Shown piece after piece: positions 21,178 to 33,114 of a stretch of 64,000 nucleotides of DNA; position 1 is the stretch's first letter; each line of letters begins with the position of its first letter. The stretch lies in assembly GCA_900074885.1 (NCBI GenBank), contig FJUW01000018.1, positions 503,748 to 567,747 of the forward strand, read 5' to 3'. The notes under the pieces are model-generated. The model searched no databases. It worked only from the letters and a program-made list of their open reading frames with translations, and was not told where the DNA came from. This DNA comes from Rhynchosporium graminicola (Eukaryota > Ascomycota > Leotiomycetes > Helotiales > Ploettnerulaceae). The position numbers and the translations under genes were made by a program.

Positions 21178-23901
21178 AAAGGCAAGGGCGAGTAGACTGG
21201 GTGGGGTGGCTGTGAGAGGTGCATTCGAGGATAGTGACCGAATCAGTTAAGTGCTTGGTAAGGTGCTAAGCGGAGGCCGGGTGGTGTCTTCTTGGTGTCT
21301 GATTTCTAAGGTCAAGCGATGACGACTTCGTCCATGGGCAGGGGACTTGGCATAGCAAAAGGATTGTGAAGATTGGTAAGCGGGATTTAGTTTGCGCTAG
21401 TTAGTATATTTACTTGTTTGGAATCAGTGACGGACGAACACGTCAGGTCAGATAATCCAAAGATTACACTAGGGCGAGGATGTAATCAGTAGTTTTCTAT
21501 ATACAGAATTGAGAAGCTATCACTTCAACCCGTACGTCAGGAGACGAGGAAGGAAACATGGGATGATTTGTGATTCCAAGCCGAAGCCCATTATCAGTTG
21601 GAAATATATAATCGTCGAGTCCGACGATGAAGTTCATGAAGCCTCTTTCATCAATAGGTATCAAATACCGAGAAAGCACGTCAGACAATTACAATCGATA
21701 GCCTCCTCGGTAGAGCGCATCCACAAGATATTTCTAGTCTTTCTGATCCTATCAGGCTGACAAACTACCAAACATTCTAGCCGATATCAATTCTACTACC
21801 TAATTCTTCATTCATTTTCTATCTCGCATGTACAGAAGAATCCTCTTCTAGTATGCGGAAGCTGAGAGTAAAGGAAACCACTGTCTCCTGATGAAGCTGA
21901 TTTGCGATTCAACAGCCATTGATTTCGACTTCCTCTCATCCATAGCTATATTGCCTGAAGACATCTCGGGATTTGCTTCTTTAGCTTCTTTTGCTTCTTT
22001 GCAGGGCACCATATGGCGGCAATCGATATTTCACAAGGCAATTGATTTCCTGTAGATTGCTTCAATTGGATTGCGCGGAGGTCTTCGGTCAGCGAATGGA
22101 ATCTTTGAGCAAGAATTACGCTTACATGATCTGAACATGGGATATAGTACAAGGTAGTTGTATCTCAATACCACTTTATTCCTCTCTTGATATTTCGACA
22201 CCAAAACGGAGTTAAAGCACTTCCTCTCGATCGGAAGAAAAGGTAGCCGGGATTGATAAAGAGCGTGTTTCTCAACGGAATAGTACTTGATCAGTTTCCT
22301 AGCAATCGGATATCTTCAAAACCTACTCAAATAAAAACAGTTGACTATTTCTCAGTGGTTCCCGCAAATTTCATACGTTTTCTCTATCTTTACGTCGAAG
22401 AATAAAATATAGCTTATGTTGGAATATGACATTCTCGCTTCTCAAAATCAGCCAGATAATCCTCCGGTGAAGAGCACTTCCTTTCATTCATCCATTCATT
22501 CATTCATTCATTCATTCACTCATCCAGGCATCCAAAGTCGATATCGAAGGAGAAGAGTTGACGAGGTGGGATACAGAATTCTATATACTTGCACCAGCTT
22601 GCACTGGCTTCATCCTTCTCTACGAGAATCGTAAGAATCTCATTAGATCCCTCGATGAATATACACCTACGCAACTTAAATCACATTAGTTCACTAATCC
22701 ACCCCTTCCGCCCTTCTACCATTTCTCTCTCCGCTTATATCACTTGGAAGGCTAAGAACACCCTCCCGCTCACGAGTGAGACATACATGCGGATTATGCA
22801 GCCTATCACAACTTAGATCTACCGCCACCAATATCCAAGTTCCAACGGCAAGCAACACATGCATACACAAGCGTATATATGTCTCATCTAAATCGTGATA
22901 CTGCCTTATCGCTCAATCGTACACAGTTCCCCTCTTTTTCCAACAGTCGCCCCGCTTGCCCGAATAGTAGCAAAAGAAAACAAACCAAATATGTCACAGA
23001 ATACCAAAGAGGAAGGAATTTCATCAATTGAGGGCTGAGTATGAATGTGCATCAGCTTTGTTGAATCTCTGTTATGCTCGTCGAAGTATTCGATATCTAT
23101 CTATCTGATACCCTCTTTGCCTCTCTTCCGATGAATGAATACTCACTCCTTCCACATCCACCTCCCGCTCGCTAGGTAAAGGTCAAATACTGTACTGGTA
23201 ATACAAAATAACATGGCTCGCACACCCATTAATACAACCCAATCCATCCATCCTTCCATCTAAAGCCTTCCAAACTTTCTTGTCCAGATAACGAGACGTG
23301 TGATTGTCCCTATTTTGCCTTTTATCCCATCCCATTCCATAACCCTCCCCCCCACCCCCAAACCATTCGCCCTATGGGTCTAAAAACAATCAAAAAATGA
23401 AATGCAAGTTGAGAAAGAACAGAAGAAATGACAAGCTCTATGTGCGAATAGGGGAATCAGAGTTTGAAAGAAGAAAAAAAATCGAAACCGTCGGGCGTTG
23501 TGTTTTGTAGTGTGGTGTTGTTAAGCATCGAGGCGCATTGCGGATAATTCTCTTCAAGTGAGATTTAGGTAGCCAGCAGGTGATAGTGTATCAGCGGTTG
23601 TTCTTGCACCTTACTTTCAGGACATGATTTGACAAAGACTAAGCATGCGAGGATCTGGTCGTAAAGAAAAGAGTCGAAACGAAAGACTGGTTGGCCGAGG
23701 CCAAAGGAAAGGTTTTAATGAATGTGAGTTGAGTTGTTGATCGGACCAAGGAAAGTGTTTTCAAATGAATGTGGGTGTCGGCACGTCGACTGTTGATACG
23801 TATCGAGCAAGGAAAAATATCGAGCGATTGTCGTGCTGCTTGTCTGTCTCATCATGTCCTGTCAAATGTTCGCAAGAATGCCGTCATATTAGCCATCATA
23901 C
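21178..23901. other. Long intergenic stretch
   Basis: 2.7 kb without a supported gene. Plus 21509-21760 and plus 22416-22634 are open but show no motif. 23300-23900 is probably 3' untranslated region of the large minus-strand gene. It contains an ATTC tetranucleotide tract (22485-22520) and a C-rich run at about 23346-23356. Confidence 0.4.
22485..22520. repeat. (ATTC)n microsatellite
   Basis: About eight consecutive CATT/ATTC tetranucleotide units, ending in CACTCATCC. Intergenic. Confidence 0.85.
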
Positions 23902-26421
23902 CTACTCTGCCAGACTATCCCTCTTGATGTCTGCCGAAGGTCGAGCCTTGAGATCGAGTAATCGCGCACTGCCAGCACTTATATGCCGACCGTGCTTCTT
24001 GCCTAAATCAACACTTGTTGCTCGCCGTAATCCGCTATTGGGATTCGGAGAAACTGGCGAATCGGTTTCGCTTGCCGAGTCCTCATCAAACTCGTTCAGA
24101 AGGCCCTCTCTTGATTTTGCTCTTGGCTCGCGATGAACGACTGTAGGTTGTCGTCCAACGGCTCCCCATTTCGATTGTACCGAAGCCGGACTGATAAGAC
24201 TTCCTCCTTCCTCGTCATCGCTGGAAGGCATTGGATTGCCGATTATTTGCCTGTGAATCTTGTGTTGCTCCTCGGGGCCAGGGGATAATCGGCTAAAATA
24301 TTCATCTTCGACAATCCCAAGCTCCTCAGCTGACTCGGAAAACTCGTTCCTAATCGAGCTTTCTCGGAAAGGCTGTGGCGTCTGAATAGAACCTCGTTTT
24401 GATCCCGCCTTTCTACCAGAAAGCCATGAGCCCTCAGAGTCTATCGATGCTAACGATTGTGATAGAATGTTTGGTGGTTCCGGGGAGGGGTCCTCGAATG
24501 TTCGATGCCCACTTGTGGGTGTCTCGTCTCGTAAACGGATTGCTTCGATAGATCTGTATCCACTCGTAGGTGTATCGTAGCGTGTTCGGGAATCTTCAAA
24601 CTTTCTATCAGGTACAGGTGGTACTATATCAGCTTCGGGAGATTGTACTCTTGAATCTGGTGGTGACATTGGTAGTTCTGGAAGATCTTCCCGGAACTTG
24701 GACAAGGTTCGCTTGGGTATATTAGATGTTGAACGCATTGGAGCGTATCCAATTTGTGGACCATGTCCACTGTGCATCGAGTCTCGTGAGGTATTGGAGA
24801 AAGAAGAAGGTGCTGATTCTTGTTGTTGTTTCTTTCCGCCGCGGATCCTGAAAAAGGATGTCCATGATTGCGGTTGCTTTGCCGGGGGCGTTCGAGTGCG
24901 TTGAGAGTTCCGCCTGGCGATTGCTGGTGCTGGGATGGGTATTGGCTGTGAAGCAGCCAGTTCTGGTCTGGCAAGATCCACCCTTTGGGAAATACTAGAT
25001 TCGCCTCGCGCATGACCACCAAGTTTTGTTGAAGAGGTTCGGGAAATGTTTGCCCGCCCAACAGTTCCAACAACGGCAGTCCCAAGGACGGGGTCCTGGA
25101 ATTCAGAGGTAGGCGTCAAGTTTTCTGTTAGAAGGCTTTCACTTCGGTGAAATGTAGGTGGTTGTATACTGGGACCAGAATCTTGTCTGAAAGCATCTGC
25201 AGGCCGTTTCTCTCTTCCATTATCAGATCCTACAGATCCTTTCCTTTTGCTCGAAGTCATCACTGCTGAAGTACCGATTCCCAGCCCAACGATCTCCCTC
25301 CCAAGGACTCCCCGTTCCATATTTGTAGGTATCGAAGTTCCTTCTCGAGCAGCCGTAGCTTCATCTTCCGTTTGCTTTTGTTGCCGCCTTGCTAACCTCC
25401 TTTCCACCTTTATCCTGTCTGCAATCTGCTTCTTCTCTCTCCTTTTTTGATCTCTTTCCATTAGTTCACGCAACTCCGCTGCATCCAAATCGTCTGCCAA
25501 ATCATCTATACGCTTATTGGCCTTTAGTGCCTCCTTCGGAACTGATATACGGTCCGATGCTCTCTTTTTCCTCGACCCTGAGCCATCCGAACCCCCAAAT
25601 CCGCTTGCGCCTGGCACGTATCGAGGGTTCTCGGCGTATCTGATTGTCGGTCGCGGAGCGAGCATGCCGAACGCATTCAGGATATAAGAAGGTTGGTGAT
25701 CGGAGTTTGCGGAAACTGAGGATCGTAATGAGTCGGCTAGAGGTAAAGAAACGTCTGAGGTGTCCCCATGTCGATCAAGTCCTCCACTCATCTTCTTGTT
25801 CTCCCGTTTCATTGGTCTGCCAGATGAAGTCGGGTCCGCTGCAGGTCTCCTAGGCATATAAGCAACCATAGCCTTGATCTCTGCCTCCCTCTGATGTTCC
25901 TCTTTCCGCTTCTTGCTCGACTTTCGGTGAGCCAGCTCTTGACCACTCCTTTTATGTAACGTAGGCATCCTTTGCCAGTGCTGGGTATCTTCGGCTGGTT
26001 GTTTCCTAGCTCTAAGAGGCGTGTCGCCAGCTGTCACTGGATCTGGAAGATCTGTGTCTGACCTGACATCTCCCTGGATATTGGCAGGTAGTGGCGGAAC
26101 AGGAGGACGATCCAAAGTTCGAGGTACTCGGATGCTATCTTTTCGCCCTGGCGAGAAGCTGCAGGTGCGACGTCTTTCCGGATCGCGTTGCAGCTTTTTG
26201 AAATCTCGAGAGGATTTTCGTTTTGTGTCTCTGCGGCTCTTTCTCCTTTCTGGACCCGCAGAAGTTGAGGTTAATTCGGAAGTATTATGCCTCCCAGGAT
26301 CCCGGAGTAATCCAACGTCATGCATCGCGGACTGAGCATTTACTGCCCCACCCGCCGTCGCAGACGACGCAGAAGCAGACTTTCTACGATTGCTTCTCCT
26401 CCAAAAGGGCCACATGCCCAT
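23902..26421 (-). CDS. Large disordered basic fungal protein, unknown function
   Basis: A single 839-codon frame without introns, ATG at 26421 (second ATG two codons later gives MWPFWRR). I recognise the type, a Pezizomycotina protein beginning MWPF plus a run of Arg, but not a function. It is very rich in S, R, P and K. It has basic-acidic segments such as KSRRDTKRKSSRDFKK and a predicted coiled coil around residues 295-365 (KRIDDLADDLDAAELREL...KVERRLARRQQKQ). Internal near-repeats read YDTPTSGYRSIE and DETPTSGHRTFED, and there are many S-P or T-P sites and RxxS sites. No catalytic domain or membrane span is seen. Low complexity and phosphosite density suggest a scaffold or regulatory protein; that is inference. 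Confidence 0.85.
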   Translation of the reverse strand: MGMWPFWRRSNRRKSASASSATAGGAVNAQSAMHDVGLLRDPGRHNTSELTSTSAGPERRKSRRDTKRKSSRDFKKLQRDPERRRTCSFSPGRKDSIRVPRTLDRPPVPPLPANIQGDVRSDTDLPDPVTAGDTPLRARKQPAEDTQHWQRMPTLHKRSGQELAHRKSSKKRKEEHQREAEIKAMVAYMPRRPAADPTSSGRPMKRENKKMSGGLDRHGDTSDVSLPLADSLRSSVSANSDHQPSYILNAFGMLAPRPTIRYAENPRYVPGASGFGGSDGSGSRKKRASDRISVPKEALKANKRIDDLADDLDAAELRELMERDQKRREKKQIADRIKVERRLARRQQKQTEDEATAAREGTSIPTNMERGVLGREIVGLGIGTSAVMTSSKRKGSVGSDNGREKRPADAFRQDSGPSIQPPTFHRSESLLTENLTPTSEFQDPVLGTAVVGTVGRANISRTSSTKLGGHARGESSISQRVDLARPELAASQPIPIPAPAIARRNSQRTRTPPAKQPQSWTSFFRIRGGKKQQQESAPSSFSNTSRDSMHSGHGPQIGYAPMRSTSNIPKRTLSKFREDLPELPMSPPDSRVQSPEADIVPPVPDRKFEDSRTRYDTPTSGYRSIEAIRLRDETPTSGHRTFEDPSPEPPNILSQSLASIDSEGSWLSGRKAGSKRGSIQTPQPFRESSIRNEFSESAEELGIVEDEYFSRLSPGPEEQHKIHRQIIGNPMPSSDDEEGGSLISPASVQSKWGAVGRQPTVVHREPRAKSREGLLNEFDEDSASETDSPVSPNPNSGLRRATSVDLGKKHGRHISAGSARLLDLKARPSADIKRDSLAE

Positions 26422-29400
26422 CTTTCCATTCGGATCGCTGACCGTCCCGTCGCACGATTGCCGCGCTGCGACTGACCTCGTTGCCGCCTTCGCTTCCGTT
26501 CACCTGTTTGCAGAATTCTCCGTATTCGACCCGATTGTCGGAGTAACCAATGACCCTATCGTCGTCCTAGCTAGCCGTACAGGCGTCGAGGATGGCCATG
26601 GACCGTGAAGAGGTGGGGGCAGGGATATAATTGATGTGTTCGTGGTCGCTGGCGAGGGCCTTCCTTGCGGGAAGTTGTTTAACAAACCGGAATATGGGCA
26701 CAAGATTCAGAAGAAGGGTATGCACTCGCGGTCTGCGCTTGCATGGTCAGTGCGGTCGCAATTGGATGTAAGAAGAGGTGTAGGCGCAAGGGTGATACGT
26801 GATATCGTCGAAGTAGAGACGAAGGTTATTCTGGTAAAGCGGATGGAGATGTGGTATGAATTGTTTCGTGGGTCGCGGGAGGTGGTTGGTGGTGGTCGTG
26901 CAACCGTGAATCAGTAGTACGTGCGGGTACAGTTAGTTAAGAGACAGCTCTTAATGCATTGATGGGCAGGGTATCAAAATGCGAAGATGACGAGGATGAC
27001 TGTATGGTAGTGGTTTATGGAGCGGATCAAAGCATGGCAGAAAAGCAATGATAAGACGAGATATCAGGCAAATCCTTTTGATGCAAAGGCAGTATGAGTA
27101 GGTGATGGAGAGCGAGGGAAGGGAGGGAGGAAACCTTACCTACCACTCACCAGAGAGGACGGATCAGGTCAGGGCAGTGGCCATACCATGCCCTCCCTGG
27201 CCAGAGGATGTGGCTGCCGGACAGGAACGTACCATACTAAGTAGTACCTCGGAAGCTTCAAAACTCTATCATCCCTCCTTCCAACCAACGCCTTGGCCTA
27301 GAACCTGATCCACCAGGTCAACACGTTTACAGACTGGCCTTGCAAACACTGTAGATACCAACGGGGATGTACAGCCCGCCAGCCATCCAGCCAGCCAGAA
27401 CCAGCCCTCCATGATTGTCCCTCTGCTCTTCAGATATACTCGACGGACTGCCGGAATAAAGTGACGGGATTTCTGTAGAAGAGACGAGGCTCGTATTTGA
27501 TATGATGAAACTGATGATCATAGCACGTTCACATTGTGCTCTGTAAATAAAGTCATCTTCTTTCGGTCGTAGCCGTAGTCTGTGATATCAATGCCTTTTG
27601 ACGTCCTGTTAACATATCAAACGCCCTCTACTTGCTCTACTTGAGCATCAGTTATCTACGTTTCGAGTTTCCTCCAGGTCATCAAACAGTCGATAAGGTA
27701 GACCAGCGAGCGCTATCCATAAAATCCCGAAGTTACGGGGAATTAACCCGTCTGTCTACATGCACTAAGTGCCTCATTTTCTCCAACTTCTCAAAAGACT
27801 TTGTCCAAGCCTATTGAACCCATGAAGTAAGTTCTATTCATTCTGCTCGCGCCGTTATCTTATACCATGCTCATGCTCACGCTCATGCAGAGTTTCGAGC
27901 TGCAGGTCCACCTGGCGGAAACGGAACGAAACGTGCCCTCTGCAGACTCTCCACTGCACTACTGCATAGTGAAGCTGTAAAAAGAGGGCCGTGGCCGTGG
28001 TACCTCGAGACATCCGAATTGATAACTGACACGTATGGCGAGGGAGGGTCTGAAGGGATGGTATCCATACCTAAGTGTTCAAATGTTGAACGCTGTCCTT
28101 CGCTACACCAAAGCGTGCGGGCATGAGAAAATAAGAAGCCCACGCAGCTATTTACGAAGACGCGACCATGCTTCCTTCAGCCGTTGGGCAAGCAGGAAGA
28201 GAGGCAATTAAAATATGCCGGCGGACTGCATGATCAGTACGACAGACCAGGTACACACCTAGGAGATACTGTACCAGACGAACGTTTCTCTAAGCCAAGG
28301 ACGAGTCGTACAGAGTGTACTGTAACGACCCACAAACGAACAAACCCTGATTTGATACCAGGCTCTTCCTCGTAGGGTTAGGGTAGATGAGGTGCGGAAT
28401 ATACGGAGTAACAAGAAGCGAACGAAGAAACCGATACGCTCATTATGCTTATAACGGCAAGACTTGACGATGATCTTGTCCCGCTCAACGGCTTCTTCAG
28501 CCACAAGTCTTGTTCTTAAGAGCTTGTGGCTTGCAAGCACCTCGGCGATGTCCCCGATGATCCCTCGAAGATTATTTGACAGCTGGAGGAGAAAAACGCC
28601 TGATTAATAACCAAGATGTACTTAAGTATGATGTAGGGGGCCGATAGTCGAGATCTCTGCGAATCACGATTCACTGTGGCTGCATGGCATGGCATGACAT
28701 GAGTATTAGTGGAAGTAGGCTGTGTGTGGAATTACGCCCATTACTGGTGAATAGAATGTCTATGCAGAGTGTAGTTATTACAATAGCACTTGACATCACC
28801 CCCCCCCTCCACTCCCCAAAAGCAAATTGTACTTTCGAGCATCTCCATGTTCGAATACGAAGTAGTCGGGTAGTAATCTCTAGGCCGCGATGTCCAGAGT
28901 CGACGTCGATCGATCTAAAAATGGGCTTCCGCCTGGACTATTTCGCTAAGCAAAGTATACCCGAAGGATATATCATTCGTCATAATTTCATAAATCACCG
29001 AGGGAGATGAAGATGAAAATGGGCGGTTAATCTCAAATACTACGAAGTACACTTGAAGGTATTAAGAAGTCAAATGATCGATGAACGATATTTATTTATC
29101 CCTCGCGATACCTTTCATAAGGAAATATCTGAGATAAAAGATGTTTCGCACTTCTCTATTGGTTCTGCGAAAGTTCTAAGCGGGCGAATTCATACTTTCG
29201 TAATCAATATAAGTCTATAAGACCAGATCTGACGTTATTCTTCTGAAAGAGTCCTCTAGTAATATCTCAGCTCGCTCATGGAATCACCTCTGAATGAAAG
29301 GAAGCTGCAATTTGCGGGACAAATAAAACAGAGGAGCGACAAAACAAGGACGAGGGTACAATACGAACCGGCAGTTGCGATTGCTGATAGGCTTGTCAAT

Positions 29401-31212
29401 TAACGCGACGCTTGCAGGTGCAGATGCATGTCCAGGGGCTGGGCCGGGGCGTTGCGTTGCGTTGCGTTGCTGCAATACCAAAGTGCGTGCATGAGACACT
29501 ATCTCGACAGAAAAACGTGCGAAGAGAAATCACGGTATCGGGATCCGAGGAGGGTGATTGCATCGAATTACATTAGTTTGACTTCTTGGATGCTTTGCAA
29601 AAGACTGGGGTGGATCAAGCTATCTACTTACGGAGAGCTCCAATTGATTCTTGGTGGAGCAGCGGTTTATGAGGAGATTGATACTTGTTGATGATGAGAC
29701 TTCTAAATCAGCGGAAAGCCTCCTCCCGATTCAGCCCTACCAACCAACCTACACCATCTCTCTCACCAGCTCGAATTTCGGAATCAATTCGTGACTCGAA
29801 TATTTAGATCAATGGATCCCATTCGTAAATTACATGTAGTACAGAAGAGCACACAACAGCATGCACGATAACCCCTATCGATTTAGCTGTCAGATTCTTA
29901 ATTCCGGCAAGCTTTGAGATCGCTCTTTGCTTATGTGGTTTTTATTCTCATACTACGAACACCATGAGTGCGAGAGAACAAAGTCGGAAACGATCTGATA
30001 TCGAGAGATATCTGTATGCTCCCCCGGGTTGGGTTTCGTTTCAATCACTACTTCATCTTGCTTCATTCTTTTTCTCTCAACGTTTTTGCTTGGTCAGTTT
30101 GCTTCTGAAGACTTTCAGAATGCCGCTCCAGTAACTTCCCAGGCATCCATTGCTGATTCAGAATTTCGCATTTGTAGAAACAATCTCATTTTCTTCTCTT
30201 GCTACAAACAGTCTCCAAAGTTCAAACCTACCTATCTTTGCAGGAGTTTCTGGTCGTTCAGCGTATATCTCGGCAGCTGAAGAAGAGGCGAGGAGTTTGT
30301 TTCCTTTGCTGTCGTGGCTATTAGCAACAGCCTCTTCACGATATGCAAACTATGAAATCTCAAGACGTTTACTTGGCATTCTAGAGCTGTTGGGTGTCAT
30401 TTCATGGGCGAGAAGCTACTATCAATTCGAGAAGCCGACTGGCGTTACGATCGGAGATATCGGTAGGACGTGAGCTGCAGCTATGAAACGGCCCAGGATA
30501 TTAAATAGTATTCGTGTTGATACACGCTCCAATCTCTACGAATGCTGCATGTCAATGCATTCATATTGTTGGTCCATAGTCACGTGTTAGTCGAGTATCT
30601 GCACCGGGGTTTAGCCGGCCAGATATATCTCTCTTGTAGAGTCTCGACTACCTAGGAAAGACAGCTACGATATAACAGATAATACTACTACTTATAACTA
30701 TACTTTGGCTCACGCAGACTACTTGATTGTACGTACTACGACAGAGTGATACCAACACATATATAGGTTTGCTGTAATATCCCGGTTTCGGCTCCGAATA
30801 GATTCGATGTATTTCGGCAGTACGTCCGATTCTTCCAAGCTGCTGTTGAGGAGCAAGCCGAGAATTATGGGGATACGCAGTATCGGAAATGCTGCTCTGG
30901 AAATGACGCGTGGTGGAATCGCGGCTTCGAAAAAACCTGAGAGATCGTGGTTTGGGTGAGCAGTTGATCGTGCTGAAGAGCGAAATGAGCAAAAGCTGCT
31001 ACGATGAGGAGAGGATACTTGAAACCTTTCTCTAGCTGGACAGTGATTGTAGGATTTTTTGGGACGATAATTGTAGGAGGAGGTTGAAGCATTCCGATTC
31101 CGTTCCGATTCCGCTAAGTCGCAGATGCCAGTCTGTTCTAAGTATAATCATTCTCAGATCAAAACACTGTACCCTACCATATGCCAGAACAAATCATGGA
31201 TTTGTCGCCACC
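26422..31212. other. Longest gene-free stretch
   Basis: 4.8 kb in which I can support no gene. The first 500 bp are probably the 5' region of the 839-residue protein. Open frames (for example minus 27883-28143, plus 28684-29010, plus 30029-30473, minus 30648-31092) overlap on both strands and have no motifs. It contains a GCGTT tandem tract at about 29451-29470 and a C-run at 28799-28807. Confidence 0.4.
29451..29471. repeat. (GCGTT)n short tandem repeat
   Basis: Four GCGTT units in a row in intergenic DNA. Confidence 0.75.
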
Positions 31213-32478
31213 CTACAACTTCGATTTACTCGACAGAATCTCATCCACAATTTCAACAACACCCTCAGAACACCCATAAGAACCCTGATACCCCCACCCA
31301 CCATGCCCATAATTATGAACAACCCACTGTCCACCCCCAATTCTCTCCTTCTCGATCCTCACACCCCCATTCCTCAATGGTCTCAACCCAACACCATGTC
31401 TAATCACATCCAGCGACTCAATCCCCTTTCCACCCGTCAGCTGCGGACACATCTCCACCGCTCTCTTCATGATCCTTATCGCTTGGTTAGGGTCAGGTTG
31501 TGACTCCCAGCTACCTTTTTGATAAGTACCACCTAAAACCGTGCCGCCTCCAGCTGCGCGCTGCATGATATACGAGACTTCATCATCGCCGTCATCTGTC
31601 CCGGAGACAGTGAACATCGCACCAGGATTGTTCCTGACAACGACGATCTGGCCACGACATGCGATGACATTCTTATCCATCACACCACCGAGTTTAGAGG
31701 CCAGGAGTCCAGTGCAATTGATAACTATGTCTGCTTTGCCTGATACGTGCAAAGAAGATGCTTCGTTGATATGCGATAGTACTGCGCGGGAGACGGTCAC
31801 CCCGTTGGCGAGACATTGAGAGACGAGCCAAGGAAGGTAGATTGCCGTGTTGATGCATACGGATGTGAAGACTGTGCCTGAATCAACTGACGGCGGGAGT
31901 TCAGAGGGAGACAGGCCGCGGAACCTTGGGACCACGGTTGCGAACCACGGTTTCGTAGACAGGAGCTCGTTGAACCATTGCCCGGTTGTTGCTTCAGCGT
32001 CTTTTTTGCGGTTGTATACTATGGCGTCTGTGATTATGTTAGTAAGATTCTGGTTCTGGGAGGGTCGGTGAGAAGCGGAAGCGAGTGTGTTCAGGACGAA
32101 CCTTGGAAATGTATCCCTGCTTCGGGAACATCCTGAGCTAGACGAGCCAATTCTGGCCAGGTGTTTTTCTCCCAACGATTATCCGATGCTGCAGAAACTC
32201 TGTGGTATATCAATTGCTGTCAGGGGACTTTTGCATCCATGTAAAGGTAGTGGCGTGACTCACGGAAGATAATTTGCTCCCGCCCATGGTGATGTATATT
32301 CGATATCATAGTCGCCGGGCATGTGTTTTGCTATTATCATAATCTTATGCTCCGGATTTCTGGAGAGTAGAAGAGCTGTCGTGAGCCCAGATACGCCAGC
32401 GCTATGTGAAGTGTCAGCTGAACATATCCGAGGAAAGAAGGTAGATTGTACGGACCCAACGACGACAATATTCGGCAT
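31213..32478 (-). CDS. DAO1: D-amino-acid oxidase, peroxisomal
   Basis: An FAD enzyme that oxidises D-amino acids to 2-oxo acids, ammonia and hydrogen peroxide. Minus-strand exons are 32478-32456, 32401-32264, 32199-32102 and 32027-31213, coding 357 residues. The first splice rebuilds the dinucleotide fold [20 protein letters not shown]. Next come [10 protein letters not shown], which contacts FAD, then [13 protein letters not shown], a [13 protein letters not shown] segment with the substrate-binding Arg region, and the C-terminal [15 protein letters not shown] block. The protein ends SKL, a peroxisomal PTS1. Another in-frame ATG at 32517 exists, but the start at 32478 puts the fold at the N-terminus as in the family. 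Individual D-amino-acid preference and separation from D-aspartate oxidase are not settled. Confidence 0.94.
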
Positions 32479-33114
32479 GATTGCTATGATTGCCGGTCGG
32501 ATACTTCTATGGCACAAAGGATGATCAAACCACCTGTGAAGTTCGAGGATTTCAAGATCTTTATATGCAAGAATGAGTCAATCCTGGTAGCGACATCGTA
32601 GACTGCTGAGAACCTCCATCCCCACTTATGAGGACGGATAACCCGAAAAGTCTTTCTTCGTCGAATCGCTTGGCTCTCATCGGCACGAAGAAAGTCTATC
32701 TGAACAACATATTGTAGAGCAAAATATGAAGATTTCTTGCTCAAATTTGGCTCTCGCTTACAATTTTGTTCAGAATCATGTCAGCCTGTAGTTGGTTGCA
32801 CGTCGCTTGTTTGCTGATGCCAAGCGGAGAGTCGCATATAGGAACGTATTGAATATCTGCTCAAGACGGTCATATTAAGACTTGTAGAAGAAATTTCGGG
32901 TCTTTGGATATAATTTGTAGCGGAATATCCATATTGCTGTACAAATTCTAGACCAACGTGGAAGAGTAGATAAGACTCCGAGGGTATAACATGTGATCCC
33001 AAACATAAAATTTGTCGCTTTCAACCCGGTTTCTCATTCATTGCAAAGCATACCAGCCATGAGCACCAGAACACATACTCTATTTTCCAACATGAACTAA
33101 ATGTTAAGCGATGC
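32479..33114. other. Intergenic upstream of D-amino-acid oxidase
   Basis: 636 bp with the oxidase promoter and the 3' end of the next minus-strand gene. No gene seen. Confidence 0.4.

Noticed and set aside
23902..26421. Several long plus-strand frames (for example 26021-26335) and a second minus-strand frame at 24624-25085 in the 839-residue gene
   Set aside because: They arise from the biased composition of the real gene; no start context, motif or splice support.
26422..31212. Search for genes in the 4.8 kb gap, including minus 30865-31092 and plus 30150-30473
   Set aside because: No motif, no consistent splice sites, and overlapping open frames on both strands.
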